A stretch of 64,000 nucleotides of DNA, taken from contig NZ_AJLL01000077.1 of assembly GCF_000317225.1 (NCBI RefSeq), positions 58,377 to 122,376 of the forward strand. Reading direction: 5' to 3'. The stretch is from Fischerella thermalis PCC 7521. Lineage in GTDB: Bacteria; Cyanobacteriota; Cyanobacteriia; Cyanobacteriales; Nostocaceae. A program made the position numbers and the translations under genes. Positions 42,312 through 51,076 of the stretch are shown here, one piece after another. Each line of letters opens with the position of its first letter. The stretch's first letter is position 1. Below the pieces are notes generated by a model, which worked only from the letters and a program-made list of their open reading frames with translations, was not told the origin of the DNA and ran no database searches.

Positions 42312-43209
42312 ACTAATTATTCCTTAGTCAAAAGGCACGTATAAACCTGAGCTATAAATTTGAACCCGTTCCTAAGAGATTTTAGCTCTAAGCCGCAAAT
42401 TTATTTCACGGCTGATTACGACTGGTGCTAAATATCATTTAAAACTTAATTCCACGTTATATAAGTAGTTGGACAAAATTAAGTTCATTCGTGGATACAG
42501 GCAATAGGTACTCTTAGAAATAATCTGTGTAATTAATTGTGTCTAAGTACTTAAACTTTATTTACACTTATTGAGATAAAATATGCAATTTTTATTCTCA
42601 TAGTTCTAATTATAGAAAATGAATGTGACGTTTTTATGAAGAATGATGTAAATTGAGGTTGCGATTAGATAGTGGAATACAAAAAATTTATTTATGTTTA
42701 TATTCAAAAAATAAACACTTGCTGTAAACTTGAGAAAAATTACATAAGTTAGAAATATTTTAAAAAACATTAGGTGATGATTAGAAATAGATAAACAATT
42801 TTCTGTTTGGAAATCAACTAAGTCAAATTGGTGGAAAAAAGTTACTGTTCGTGAACAAATGTGAATAATTACTTTGTTGAATAACCGACAAATAAACTAA
42901 AACTAACAGGAGAGCAATTTGTCCACAAGGGATCTTTAGGATTATTCCCCAACTTTTGCCGAATTTAATTTCGGCACAAAATTTCACTACTACCAGTCAA
43001 ATCGCCAAGTCGTATTTATTCACACCAATTTACTTAATCAAGAATTTGTTTTGATTTGCAATAAACACATTTTCTTCAGAGTTCTCCCTGGTCTTTGAAA
43101 GTTTGATCCTTTTTCCCTATTGGGATATGTCCCTCTTGGCCCTAAAATTCTACACGGGGAGCCAACCAAGGCTCCGCCCATGTTTGACTATTAACTCAGG
43201 AGTTTTGTT
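42312..43209. other. Long spacer before ppa with hairpins
   Basis: About 900 AT-rich bases. Hairpins: GCCGAA / TTCGGC at 42958-42975 and GGAGCC / GGCTCC at 43157-43174, the latter 20-odd bases before the ppa ribosome site. This may be a long 5' leader with a regulatory stem, or a small RNA gene. No coding frame is convincing. Confidence 0.45.
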
Positions 43210-43722
43210 GTGGACTTATCCCTTATTCCCCCCCAGCCTAAGCCAGGTCTAATTAACGTTCTGATTGAAATTACGGGTGGAAGTAAAAATAAATACGAGT
43301 ACGATAAAGAGCTACAAGCTTTTGCTTTAGATAGAGTGCTTTACTCATCAGTGCAGTATCCATATGATTATGGCTTTGTTCCCAACACTTTAGCTGATGA
43401 TGGAGACCCACTTGATGGTATGGTGATTATGGACGAACCTACCTTCCCAGGGTGTATAATTGCTGCACGACCCATTGGTATGTTAGAAATGATCGACGGA
43501 GGCGATCGCGATGAAAAAATCCTTTGTGTGCCTGACAAAGATCCTCGCTATGCCAACGTCAAATCGATTAAAGACATAGCCCCACATCGGTTAGAAGAAA
43601 TAGCAGAGTTTTTCCGTACTTATAAAAATCTTGAAAAAAAAGTGACAGAAATTCTTGGTTGGCATGATGTTGATCAAGTTATGCCCCTAGTTGAAAAATG
43701 CATTCAAGCTGGTAAAAAGTAA
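43210..43722 (+). CDS. ppa: Inorganic pyrophosphatase (family I)
   Basis: Hydrolyses pyrophosphate to two phosphates. 170 residues from GTG 43210 with AGGAG eight bases upstream. Active-site features: [15 protein letters not shown] (Lys/Glu), [20 protein letters not shown] (the DxDPxD signature) and [20 protein letters not shown], with Lys, Asp and Tyr ligands. Length is normal. Upstream of panD, but separated by a 123-base repeat-filled gap. Confidence 0.96.
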   Translation: MDLSLIPPQPKPGLINVLIEITGGSKNKYEYDKELQAFALDRVLYSSVQYPYDYGFVPNTLADDGDPLDGMVIMDEPTFPGCIIAARPIGMLEMIDGGDRDEKILCVPDKDPRYANVKSIKDIAPHRLEEIAEFFRTYKNLEKKVTEILGWHDVDQVMPLVEKCIQAGKK

Positions 43723-43845
43723 AGGTGATTGGGGAAGGGGGAAGGAGGACAAGGAAGCAATATTTCTCCCTTGTCTTCCCCTCTCCCTGGTCTCCCCCCT
43801 CTTCCTTCCCTTCCCTTGTCCTACTTCCTCCAATCCCCACAGGTA
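43723..43845. repeat. Low-complexity purine/pyrimidine spacer between ppa and panD
   Basis: GGGGAAGGGGGAAGGAGGAC followed by its complementary style CTCCCTTGTCTTCCCC and CCTTCCCTTCCCTTGTCC. The arms are long enough to pair into an extended imperfect hairpin. Same word family as 47574-47600 and as the insertion in the hybrid kinase near 34456-34500. Confidence 0.7.
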
Positions 43846-44229
43846 ATGCATCGCACCCTTCTTCTCGCAAAAATTCACAACTGTACTCTGACAGCAGCGA
43901 ATCTCAACTATATAGGTAGTATCAGTATTGATCGCATCTTGATGGAAAAAGCTGGTATCTTACCTTATGAGCAGGTACAAGTAGTGAACATTACTAATGG
44001 CGAGCGCTTTACTACTTATGCGATCCCAGCTCCGGCAAATTCTGGAGCGATTGAACTCAATGGTGCAGCAGCACGTCTAGGCATTACAGGCGATCGCTTG
44101 ATTATAATGTCTTACGGGCAGTTTACTACAGAAGAGTTAAAAACTTACTCTCCGACTGTTGTCATTGTGGACGAAAAAAATCGTATTTTGGAAATTCGCT
44201 ACTATGATGACCTGCTCAGTAAGACCTAA
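43846..44229 (+). CDS. panD: Aspartate 1-decarboxylase (pyruvoyl enzyme)
   Basis: Converts aspartate to beta-alanine for pantothenate and coenzyme A synthesis. 127 residues from ATG 43846 ([20 protein letters not shown]). The self-processing site is present as YIGSISID: cleavage between Gly24 and Ser25 gives the pyruvoyl group. Other family elements are the catalytic-site region [32 protein letters not shown] and VDEKNRI. A longer frame to 43729 is repeat sequence and not part of the protein. The next gene starts 12 bases later. Confidence 0.97.
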   Translation: MHRTLLLAKIHNCTLTAANLNYIGSISIDRILMEKAGILPYEQVQVVNITNGERFTTYAIPAPANSGAIELNGAAARLGITGDRLIIMSYGQFTTEELKTYSPTVVIVDEKNRILEIRYYDDLLSKT

Positions 44230-44240
44230 TCGCAAAAAAG

Positions 44241-45140
44241 ATGTCAAATTTTGAGCTGTCGTCCCCCCAGAGCTACGTAAACCAAGAGCAAGCTACTCAA
44301 GTCCCTAACCATGAGCAAAAATTCGTAGTGCAATTTTGGGGTGTACGGGGCTTAATTCCCACCCCTGGGAGCAATACCTGCCATTATGGTGGTAATACCG
44401 CCTGTGTAGAGATGCAATTAGCTAACAAACGCCTCATTTTTGATGGAGGTACTGGTTTACGTGTACTAGGTAAAAGTTGGCTAAAACAACAGCAACCAAT
44501 AGAAGCTCATTTATTTTTTACTAACTCCCAATCAAATCGTATCCAAGGATTCCCATTCTTTGCCCCAGCATTTATTCCGGAAAATAGTTTTCATATCTAT
44601 GGAACAGCAGCCTCAAATGGAGCTTCGATAAAGCAATGTCTATGTGATCAGATGCTGTTACCCCACTTTCCTTATCCTTTACAGGTGATGCAATCGGAAT
44701 TGCAGTTTCACAACTTAAACCCAGGTCAGGTAGTAAAGCTAGATGATGTCACGATTACAACAGCACTAATTAATAAAACCCAAAAGTCTATTGGCTATAA
44801 AATCAGTTGGCAGAATTATATCGTTGCCTATGTCACTGATTTACAAAAGGAAATTGATGCAGCCGAGCAAGAAAGCATCACACATTTAGTAAAAGATGTT
44901 GATTTGCTGATTACTAATATCAGCACTTCTTTGACATTCCACAAAACTGAATCTGATAATTCACACTGGCAAACTGCTGTAAATTTGGCTCTTACATCTA
45001 ACATCAAGCAAATAGTGTTTTCTCACCACCACCCAGACCATAGCGACGATTGGCTTGATCAGGTGCAAATAGAAATTGCATCTGCTTTTCCAGAAGCCAT
45101 AATTGCCCGTGAAGGGTTAATTTTAGTTGTTGGTCAATAG
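44241..45140 (+). CDS. Metallo-beta-lactamase-fold protein with lost HxHxDH motif
   Basis: 299 residues. The fold is clear: VQFWGVRGLIPTPGSNTCHY then GGNTACVEM, LIFDGGTGLRVLGK, and near the end VFSHHHPDHSDDWLDQV. Relatives carry SHTHWDHIQGFPFF; here the same place reads TNSQSNRIQGFPFF, so the two His, the Asp and the third His of HxHxDH are gone. A later VTDL and SHHHPDH are still present. The protein is therefore likely catalytically inactive or altered, with a binding or regulatory role. It lies 12 bases past panD and may be co-transcribed. Confidence 0.88.
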   Translation: MSNFELSSPQSYVNQEQATQVPNHEQKFVVQFWGVRGLIPTPGSNTCHYGGNTACVEMQLANKRLIFDGGTGLRVLGKSWLKQQQPIEAHLFFTNSQSNRIQGFPFFAPAFIPENSFHIYGTAASNGASIKQCLCDQMLLPHFPYPLQVMQSELQFHNLNPGQVVKLDDVTITTALINKTQKSIGYKISWQNYIVAYVTDLQKEIDAAEQESITHLVKDVDLLITNISTSLTFHKTESDNSHWQTAVNLALTSNIKQIVFSHHHPDHSDDWLDQVQIEIASAFPEAIIAREGLILVVGQ

Positions 45141-45234
45141 TCATCCGTTAATAGGATTTTAGATTTTGGACTTTGGATTGGTTCTACAGATAAATCTTGA
45201 AGGTTTTACCCTGCTCGGAATTATCACTTAACAC

Positions 45235-46329
45235 TCAAGAGTCAATGGTTAGTAGCCTTGAATTATAGACTGTGGGGTTCAAGTTATAAATGCTTTGAGT
45301 AACTTCTTGAAGTTTGGCTGCTACTGCACCAGTTCTCAGTAATTCTTTGGCTTTTGCGATACCTGCTAGCATATCTGAACAAATACCAGAACGCCACAAG
45401 TAAAACCCACCGTTCCATAAAGCTGTTTCCATCAGTTCAGAAGGTATACCTTTGAGTACGGCTTGCATATCTAATACTAGTTCGACCGTAGTACCCAGGG
45501 GTACATTTTTGCTAGTAAAGCCGTAGTCACGGGGAACCAAATGTAATCTTGCTATTTCATTGCTAGTTGCAGGTGTTAGCAAGCCAATAATAGCAGTGCG
45601 ATCGCGTGGTAAATCACAACTACCTTCTAATCCTTTTACAGTTGTAAAATTAGTTACTCCCCGCCTGGCTAAAGCGTCTTGAAACATAGCTTCTGTGGGA
45701 GGATGGACAAACCCCGCCACAATATGAGCATTGCCAGCATAAGGGCACCAAATTAATTCCATTGTGGCAAAAGGTGGGCGCTTACCTAACTGGTCACGGT
45801 ACTCCCAAATACTTTGGGTTAAAGGAAAATGCTGAGGAGCGTAGACAAAGCCAATTCCCGTTTGCTCAAGCACCTGCTGAGTTTTTTCCAACGTTAACCC
45901 AGTCCAATCTACCCCCAAACCCTGCCAAATTTCTACCAAAGGTAAACCATATTTGGTTGGTAAGCGATCGCCCCCATGCATCACCACTGGTTGTCCAGCA
46001 GCAGCTAACAATAAAGCTGTGATTGGGCTAATTGGTGCTGTGCGTGTTCTGCCATCATAGGGTATACCCAAAACCATCACTGGTCGCACAGAAGATATAG
46101 ATGCTAGTTTTGGCCCTAGTTGATCATAAGCATCTAGCATCCCTGCTAGTTCTTCTCCCGTAGGACGTTTAATGCGGTGGGCAATTAAAAAAGCCCCGAT
46201 TTGGGCTGGTGTCGCTTCACCCAGCAGCATCATCCTAGTTGCTGTAGCAGCTTCCTCACGAGTCAAGTTTTCTCCCGTATGATTACCACTGCCTACCTTT
46301 TTCAGTAAGTCCCGAAATGTATTTTTCAT
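45235..46329 (-). CDS. cnaT: CnaT, anthranilate phosphoribosyltransferase-like nitrate regulator
   Basis: 364 residues. Related to TrpD: the N-terminal helical domain includes REEAATATRMMLLGEATPAQ then IGAFLIAHRIKRPT, and the catalytic domain has VMHGGDRLPTKYGLPLVE and GGFYLWRSGICSDM. The TrpD PRPP motif GTGGD is not intact: the position reads LGIPYDGRTRTAPIS. In Anabaena a gene of this type, cnaT, is needed for expression of the nir operon and lies next to ntcB. The same arrangement here (cnaT downstream of ntcB, close to nirA) supports the name. Confidence 0.87.
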   Translation of the reverse strand: MKNTFRDLLKKVGSGNHTGENLTREEAATATRMMLLGEATPAQIGAFLIAHRIKRPTGEELAGMLDAYDQLGPKLASISSVRPVMVLGIPYDGRTRTAPISPITALLLAAAGQPVVMHGGDRLPTKYGLPLVEIWQGLGVDWTGLTLEKTQQVLEQTGIGFVYAPQHFPLTQSIWEYRDQLGKRPPFATMELIWCPYAGNAHIVAGFVHPPTEAMFQDALARRGVTNFTTVKGLEGSCDLPRDRTAIIGLLTPATSNEIARLHLVPRDYGFTSKNVPLGTTVELVLDMQAVLKGIPSELMETALWNGGFYLWRSGICSDMLAGIAKAKELLRTGAVAAKLQEVTQSIYNLNPTVYNSRLLTIDS

Positions 46330-46417
46330 AGGTCAAAAGTTAGTGGTTAGTGGATAGTGGGTAGTGGTTAGTGGTTATAAAGTCAACAACTAACTACTAA
46401 CAACTAACTACTATCAA

Positions 46418-47356
46418 TTAACAAGCCGATCGCTCTAAAATAACTTGTGGTGGTACATTTTCCCTCACTAACTGCCAAAAATGCTTAATAGGAGGAATTT
46501 GCAAACGGTCTTGAGTTGTCACCATCACAACTCGGCGAGTCAAATTAGAGTTGTCAGCAGAACTATTATTAGCTAGGGGACGAACCGCAAGGGTTGCGTC
46601 TTTACGTGCTTCTACCAATGCTGAATTGGGTAGTAAAGCTACTAATTCTCCCTGACGCACTACTCCCCGGAAAGCATCCAAAGTGTTGACTTCTAAAACT
46701 GCCTGGAGTGTAGCTTGCAGGCGTTCAAACCGATCTTGGACTAGACGTTGCATTCCATAACCATCTTTGAATACAACTTGCGGATAACGAACTAACTCTG
46801 ACCAAGGAATGCGTTCATACTGGGCTAAAGGGTGATTGGCCCCGACAAGAACTTCTATCGGTTCATCATATAAAACTTCTACCACCATTTCTTTCCCGGC
46901 AGTTAAAAAGCGATTATTCATGACAATTGCCATATCTACTAGCCCATCTTTCAGGACTTTTAAAGCCCGATCGCTACCCAAGGATGTTACCCGCAGTTGC
47001 ACCTCAGGATAATCGTGACAAAATTGTTGCAATACTGGTGGCAAGTAGTAAGCACACAGTGAGTGAATCACAGCTACACACAATTCAGGTTGCTTTCCTG
47101 CTACTAAATCCGTTATCTCTTGGGTCGCCGTTTGCCACTCTTGACAAATTTTGCGGGCGCGGGGTAACAGGCGTTCACCAGCTAGTGTTAGCTTTGCTTG
47201 ACCAGTTCTGTGAAATAACTCCAACCCCAAATCTGCTTCCAGCGCCTGGATTTGGCGACTGATAGTCGATTGGGTAACACTACATTTTTTTGCTGCCCCT
47301 TGAAAGCTACCGGTGTCCGCGATCGCTAGGAAGGCTTGCAACTGCTCTAGTCGCAT
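46418..47356 (-). CDS. ntcB: NtcB, LysR-type activator of nitrate assimilation
   Basis: 312 residues. N-terminal winged helix-turn-helix (1-60: RLEQLQAFLAIADTGSFQGA then KKCSVTQSTISRQIQALEAD) followed by a linker helix and a two-lobe periplasmic-binding-like effector domain. Assigned to NtcB rather than another LysR protein because of its overall similarity and its place beside cnaT, the HEAT gene and nirA. NtcB increases nirA transcription in response to nitrate/nitrite in cyanobacteria. cnaT follows 88 bases downstream, same strand. Confidence 0.88.
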   Translation of the reverse strand: MRLEQLQAFLAIADTGSFQGAAKKCSVTQSTISRQIQALEADLGLELFHRTGQAKLTLAGERLLPRARKICQEWQTATQEITDLVAGKQPELCVAVIHSLCAYYLPPVLQQFCHDYPEVQLRVTSLGSDRALKVLKDGLVDMAIVMNNRFLTAGKEMVVEVLYDEPIEVLVGANHPLAQYERIPWSELVRYPQVVFKDGYGMQRLVQDRFERLQATLQAVLEVNTLDAFRGVVRQGELVALLPNSALVEARKDATLAVRPLANNSSADNSNLTRRVVMVTTQDRLQIPPIKHFWQLVRENVPPQVILERSAC

Positions 47357-47573
47357 GTTGGTGTAGCCTGCATTACATTTATGGCCTTAACTAACTTAAC
47401 GTATTTGTAGCAACATTTTAGTAGAGTTTGTTACATCTAATGACTTTTAGCAATCAAAACAACAATTTTTGTGTTTACTTATTTACGTGAATAGTTGTTT
47501 GTTGGTGGTTGGTGGTCATTTATCATTGGTCATTGGTTAAGAAGGAACTCTTAACAGGAAATAGGTAATTTCT

Positions 47574-47600
47574 TCCTTGTCCCCCTTGTCTCCCCACACT
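47574..47600. repeat. CTTGTCCCCC repeat
   Basis: Reads CTTGTCCCCCTTGTCTCCCC at the end of the HEAT gene. The same word lies inside the hybrid kinase gene at 34456-34500. Confidence 0.7.
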
Positions 47601-47602
47601 CC

Positions 47603-48817
47603 TTACTCTCTTCTCACCTCAAGATTTCTCAGGGCTGCGATCGCATGTAGTCTCACTAGTTCATCAGCATCTTTCGTCAGGGCAATTAAAGCTTCTTTAG
47701 CTTCGATTCTAGCTAATAGCCCTAATGATAAAGCGAGGACTCCTTTGAAAGCGGCATTTTCGAGTGCTGGGTGCTGTTTTTGCAGTATTGCTAATAATAT
47801 CTCCGTTGCAATTGGCGTTAACTGTGGTTGTTTGATTCGTCCCAGAACAGTTACAATCTCCTGACATAAGGCTACTGATTCTAGTTGGTTAAGCGCTGTG
47901 CAGAGATGTTCCAAACTAGAAGGCGTTTCCATCCAGCTTAAAGCGCGGATACATTCCATTTGTAATTTTCCTGGTGTATGGGGTGACATTAGTACCTGAA
48001 ATAAATACTTAGCAGCGTCGTCACCACCTATACGCGATAAAGCAACTGCGGCAGTACAACAAACCTCCAGATTAAAGTCGTAGAGTTTGGGTTGCACTTT
48101 GGTAACTAAATCTAATGTGTCGCGTAATTCTGGGCGGAAGCTCAAACCCTGTACAGCTTCTCGCCGCACCGGTGCAGCAATATCATCCAAAGCCCGTATC
48201 AGTACTGGTGGTACACGTTGATCATGAAAGCTACCAAGAGCTTCAATTGCAGTAGCGCGGACGGCTACTGAGGTATCTTCTACTACACTCAATAAAGGTG
48301 TAATCACTTCTTGATGACGGATCAGGGATAGCGCTCGCACTGCCAACAAACGTGTGGCGTTATCTCTCAAAAGTTCTGTCAAAGCAGCAATCGCAAGTGT
48401 ACCCATTTGTCCTAGTGCGGATACTGCCATTGCTCTGAGGTCTTCGTCATCTTCTGTTTTCAGTAATTCTACTAGGGCAGAAATAGCATCAGGGTGCTGA
48501 AATTCTCCCAAAAGGCGTGCTGCATACCAGCGTAGTTCTTCTTCCGCCTCTTCATCTGTCAGTATCTCTATCAATGGGGGAATAGCGATCGCTCCCAGAT
48601 GTTGAATCACCTTGACTATTTCCCAGCGTTGCTGAAAATCCCCCACTACCAGAACTGAAAGTGCTAGCTTTAACAGTTCTGCTTGGTTTTCTTGTATTTC
48701 TGGGTTTTTTGGTTTCTTTTCTAGAACTAACTCATGCAGGTATTGAATTAACAACTGCCAGTCAGCAGTACCTTGTGCTGCTTGTGCTCGCAATAAAAGC
48801 TGGTTGATATTATTCAC
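47603..48817 (-). CDS. nirB: HEAT-repeat protein, likely NirB (nitrite reductase maturation)
   Basis: 404 residues made almost wholly of HEAT repeats of about 31 residues, for example WYAARLLGEFQHPDAISALV, RAMAVSALGQMGTLAIAAL and VRREAVQGLSFRPELRDTL, ending with LVRLHAIAALRNLEVRRE. No lyase-specific Cys or signal peptide. The gene diverges from nirA across a 530-base regulatory gap. In Anabaena a gene in this place, nirB, is required for full nitrite reductase activity; the name is given by synteny and is less certain than the HEAT fold. Confidence 0.75.
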   Translation of the reverse strand: MNNINQLLLRAQAAQGTADWQLLIQYLHELVLEKKPKNPEIQENQAELLKLALSVLVVGDFQQRWEIVKVIQHLGAIAIPPLIEILTDEEAEEELRWYAARLLGEFQHPDAISALVELLKTEDDEDLRAMAVSALGQMGTLAIAALTELLRDNATRLLAVRALSLIRHQEVITPLLSVVEDTSVAVRATAIEALGSFHDQRVPPVLIRALDDIAAPVRREAVQGLSFRPELRDTLDLVTKVQPKLYDFNLEVCCTAAVALSRIGGDDAAKYLFQVLMSPHTPGKLQMECIRALSWMETPSSLEHLCTALNQLESVALCQEIVTVLGRIKQPQLTPIATEILLAILQKQHPALENAAFKGVLALSLGLLARIEAKEALIALTKDADELVRLHAIAALRNLEVRRE

Positions 48818-48928
48818 TGTTGGTAATTAGTGGTTACTGGTTGGAAATTTAGTTAATAGTGGACAGTACCAAGTGACACCTTGGGAATTATCTGATAACT
48901 GATTGCAGTAGTTGGTGGTACTTGATTC

Positions 48929-48976
48929 AGTCGTCTTCAGACGACTTTGGCTATGAATCAAGGATTCTAATCCTTG
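48929..48976. repeat. Interspersed double hairpin
   Basis: Perfect hairpin AGTCGTC TTCA GACGACT (48929-48946), followed by CAAGGAT / ATCCTTG arms near 48959-48977. This is a common interspersed element of Nostoc-like genomes; it lies in the 5' region of the HEAT gene. Confidence 0.65.
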
Positions 48977-49096
48977 GCAATTGTTGCTTTCTCTTTCTCG
49001 CAGCGTACAACAATCAACAAACAACAATCAACAGACAACAAAATACTTGCGATCACAATCATTTAAGGGTTTTCCGGCGATTTATCGCTGATATTT

Positions 49097-49135
49097 AATG
49101 CACTAAATGCATATTTTTGATACATAATGTGCATT
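49097..49135 (+). promoter_or_regulatory. Inverted repeat upstream of nirA, candidate NtcB site
   Basis: AATGCAC (49097-49103) and GTGCATT (49129-49135) form an inverted repeat 15 bases upstream of the NtcA box. LysR activators such as NtcB bind dyads just upstream of an NtcA-dependent promoter. The assignment to NtcB is inference from position. Confidence 0.45.
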
Positions 49136-49149
49136 TTTGCAGATATTTC

Positions 49150-49191
49150 GTAACAAATTATACGATTTTTATGTGTTTACAACTTTAACCT
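49150..49191 (+). promoter_or_regulatory. NtcA-activated promoter of nirA
   Basis: Perfect NtcA consensus GTA-N8-TAC (GTAACAAATTATAC, 49150-49163) and, after 22 bases, a TAN3T -10 box (TAACCT, 49186-49191), the spacing of class II NtcA promoters in cyanobacteria. Transcription would start near 49198, leaving a leader of about 150 bases before nirA. Confidence 0.85.
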
Positions 49192-49350
49192 GAATGCATG
49201 TGAATCAATATTAAGATTCAGTATCCCGGAAGAATTGACCAACTGATCAAATATCTAAGTCCTTTGTCATTTGTTCTTTGTCATTAGTGTCAGGCTAATG
49301 ACCGACGACTAATGGCCAATATCTAAATGACTGATGATTAATAACTAATC

Positions 49351-50976
49351 ATGACAGAAGCAGTAACTACCGTCACGGCCAGCCTCAATAAATTCGAGAA
49401 ATTTAAGGCAGAAAAAGATGGACTCGCCGTCAAGGCAGAGATAGAGAAATTTGCCTCTATTGGGTGGGAGGCAATGGACGAAACCGATCGCGATCACCGT
49501 TTGAAGTGGGTAGGGGTATTTTTTCGCCCAGTCACTCCCGGCAAATTCATGATGCGGATGCGGATGCCAAATGGTATTGTCACAGCTGCTCAAATGCGAG
49601 TACTAGCTGAAGTAGTGCAGCGTTATGGTGATGACGGCAGTGCTGACATTACTACTAGGCAGAATATTCAATTACGAGGCATTCGGATTGAGGATTTACC
49701 AGAAATTTTTCATAAATTTCATACAGTGGGCTTAACCAGTGTGCAGTCAGGAATGGACAACGTCCGCAACATTACTGGCGATCCCGTGGCAGGATTAGAT
49801 GCTGATGAGTTGTTCGACACGCGCGAGTTGGTGCAACAGATTCAAGACATGCTTACCAACAAAGGCCAAGGTAACCCAGAGTTTACTAATCTACCACGGA
49901 AGTTTAATATTGCCATCACCGGAGGACGGGATAATTCCGTTCACGCAGAGATTAACGATTTAGCTTTTGTACCAGCATTTCATGAATATGGGGAGGTGGG
50001 GAGATTGGGAGATGGGGAAAAAGATTTCACCCCAACTCCCTATAACTCCAGCAGCAAAGTCTTTGGATTTAATATCTTAGTGGGTGGATTCTTTTCTGCT
50101 AAACGCTGTGAAGCTGCCATTCCCCTGGATGCTTGGGTTTCACCAGCAGATGTAGTTGCCGTATGTAGAGCCGTCTTAGAGGTTTTTCGCGATCACGGCT
50201 TACGTGCCAACCGTCAAAAATCGCGGCTGATGTGGTTAATCGACGAATGGGGTTTAGAGAAATTTCGCTCAGAAGTCGAACAGCGTTTGGGTAAACCGTT
50301 ATTACCAGCAGCACCCAAAGACGAAATTGATTGGGAAAAACGTGACCATATCGGCGTATACAAACAAAAACAACCAGAATTAAACTACGTAGGATTACAC
50401 ATTCCCGTTGGTCGGTTGACAGCCGAAGACATGTTTGAAATTGCACGTTTAGCGGATGTGTACGGTAACAGTGAAATCAGGTTGACCGTAGAGCAGAACG
50501 TTATTATCCCCAATATTCCTGATTCCCGCTTAGTGTTATTTTTAGCAGAACCATTACTAGAGAAATTCAGTATTGATCCCCAACCACTAAGGCGATCGCT
50601 CGTTTCCTGTACAGGCGCTCAATTTTGCAACTTTGCCCTCATTGAAACCAAAAACCGCGCCTTGAACATCATCAAAGCCTTAGAAGAGGATTTAGAACTA
50701 ACTCGTCCGGTGCGAATTCATTGGACTGGTTGCCCCAACTCCTGCGGACAACCCCAAGTAGCAGACATCGGCTTGATGGGAACCAAAGCCCGGAAAAACG
50801 GCAAAGCTGTAGAAGGCGTTGACATCTACATGGGCGGGAAAGTCGGCAAAGAAGCACATCTGGGAACCTGCGTCCAAAAAGGGATTCCCTGTGAAGACTT
50901 GCAACCAGTATTGCGAGACTTATTGATTCAGCATTTCGGAGCCAAACCCAGGCAAGAAGCCTTAGTCACTCATTAA
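49351..50976 (+). CDS. nirA: Ferredoxin-nitrite reductase
   Basis: Six-electron reduction of nitrite to ammonium with ferredoxin as donor. 541 residues, soluble. The [4Fe-4S]-sirohaem ligands are present in CTGAQFCNFALIETKNRA and CPNSCGQPQVADIGL (C-x5-C and C-x3-C). The two sulphite/nitrite-reductase ferredoxin-like half-domains are at FFRPVTPGKFMMRMRMPNG and YVGLHIPVGRLTAEDM, and the substrate Arg/Lys region is around DITTRQNIQLRGI. Residues about 212-232 (EVGRLGDGEKDFTPTPYNSS) are an insertion not found in relatives and match the GGGGAGATGGGG intergenic repeat. First gene after the NtcA promoter, followed by nrtA. Confidence 0.96.
   Translation: MTEAVTTVTASLNKFEKFKAEKDGLAVKAEIEKFASIGWEAMDETDRDHRLKWVGVFFRPVTPGKFMMRMRMPNGIVTAAQMRVLAEVVQRYGDDGSADITTRQNIQLRGIRIEDLPEIFHKFHTVGLTSVQSGMDNVRNITGDPVAGLDADELFDTRELVQQIQDMLTNKGQGNPEFTNLPRKFNIAITGGRDNSVHAEINDLAFVPAFHEYGEVGRLGDGEKDFTPTPYNSSSKVFGFNILVGGFFSAKRCEAAIPLDAWVSPADVVAVCRAVLEVFRDHGLRANRQKSRLMWLIDEWGLEKFRSEVEQRLGKPLLPAAPKDEIDWEKRDHIGVYKQKQPELNYVGLHIPVGRLTAEDMFEIARLADVYGNSEIRLTVEQNVIIPNIPDSRLVLFLAEPLLEKFSIDPQPLRRSLVSCTGAQFCNFALIETKNRALNIIKALEEDLELTRPVRIHWTGCPNSCGQPQVADIGLMGTKARKNGKAVEGVDIYMGGKVGKEAHLGTCVQKGIPCEDLQPVLRDLLIQHFGAKPRQEALVTH
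49990..50045. repeat. GGGGAGATGGGG-type repeat inside nirA
   Basis: GGTGGGGAGATTGGGAGATGG followed by a C-rich half TTTCACCCCAACTCCC. The same arrangement is found in narB at 56727-56805 and, between genes, at 27941-27962. Confidence 0.75.
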
Positions 50977-51076
50977 TAGTGGGTAACTGGTAATTGGTAA
51001 TGGAAAAAATACCGATTACCAATTAACTAACCACTAACAACAAACAACAAACAACAAACACCTAACAACAAAACAA

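Noticed and set aside
42780..42866. Short frame ending KSNWWKKVTVREQM
   Set aside because: Begins after a stop without a start codon or ribosome site; too short to judge.
43723..43845. N-terminal extension of PanD
   Set aside because: The frame is open only because the purine/pyrimidine repeat lacks stops; PanD relatives begin at the Met of MHRTLLLAK.
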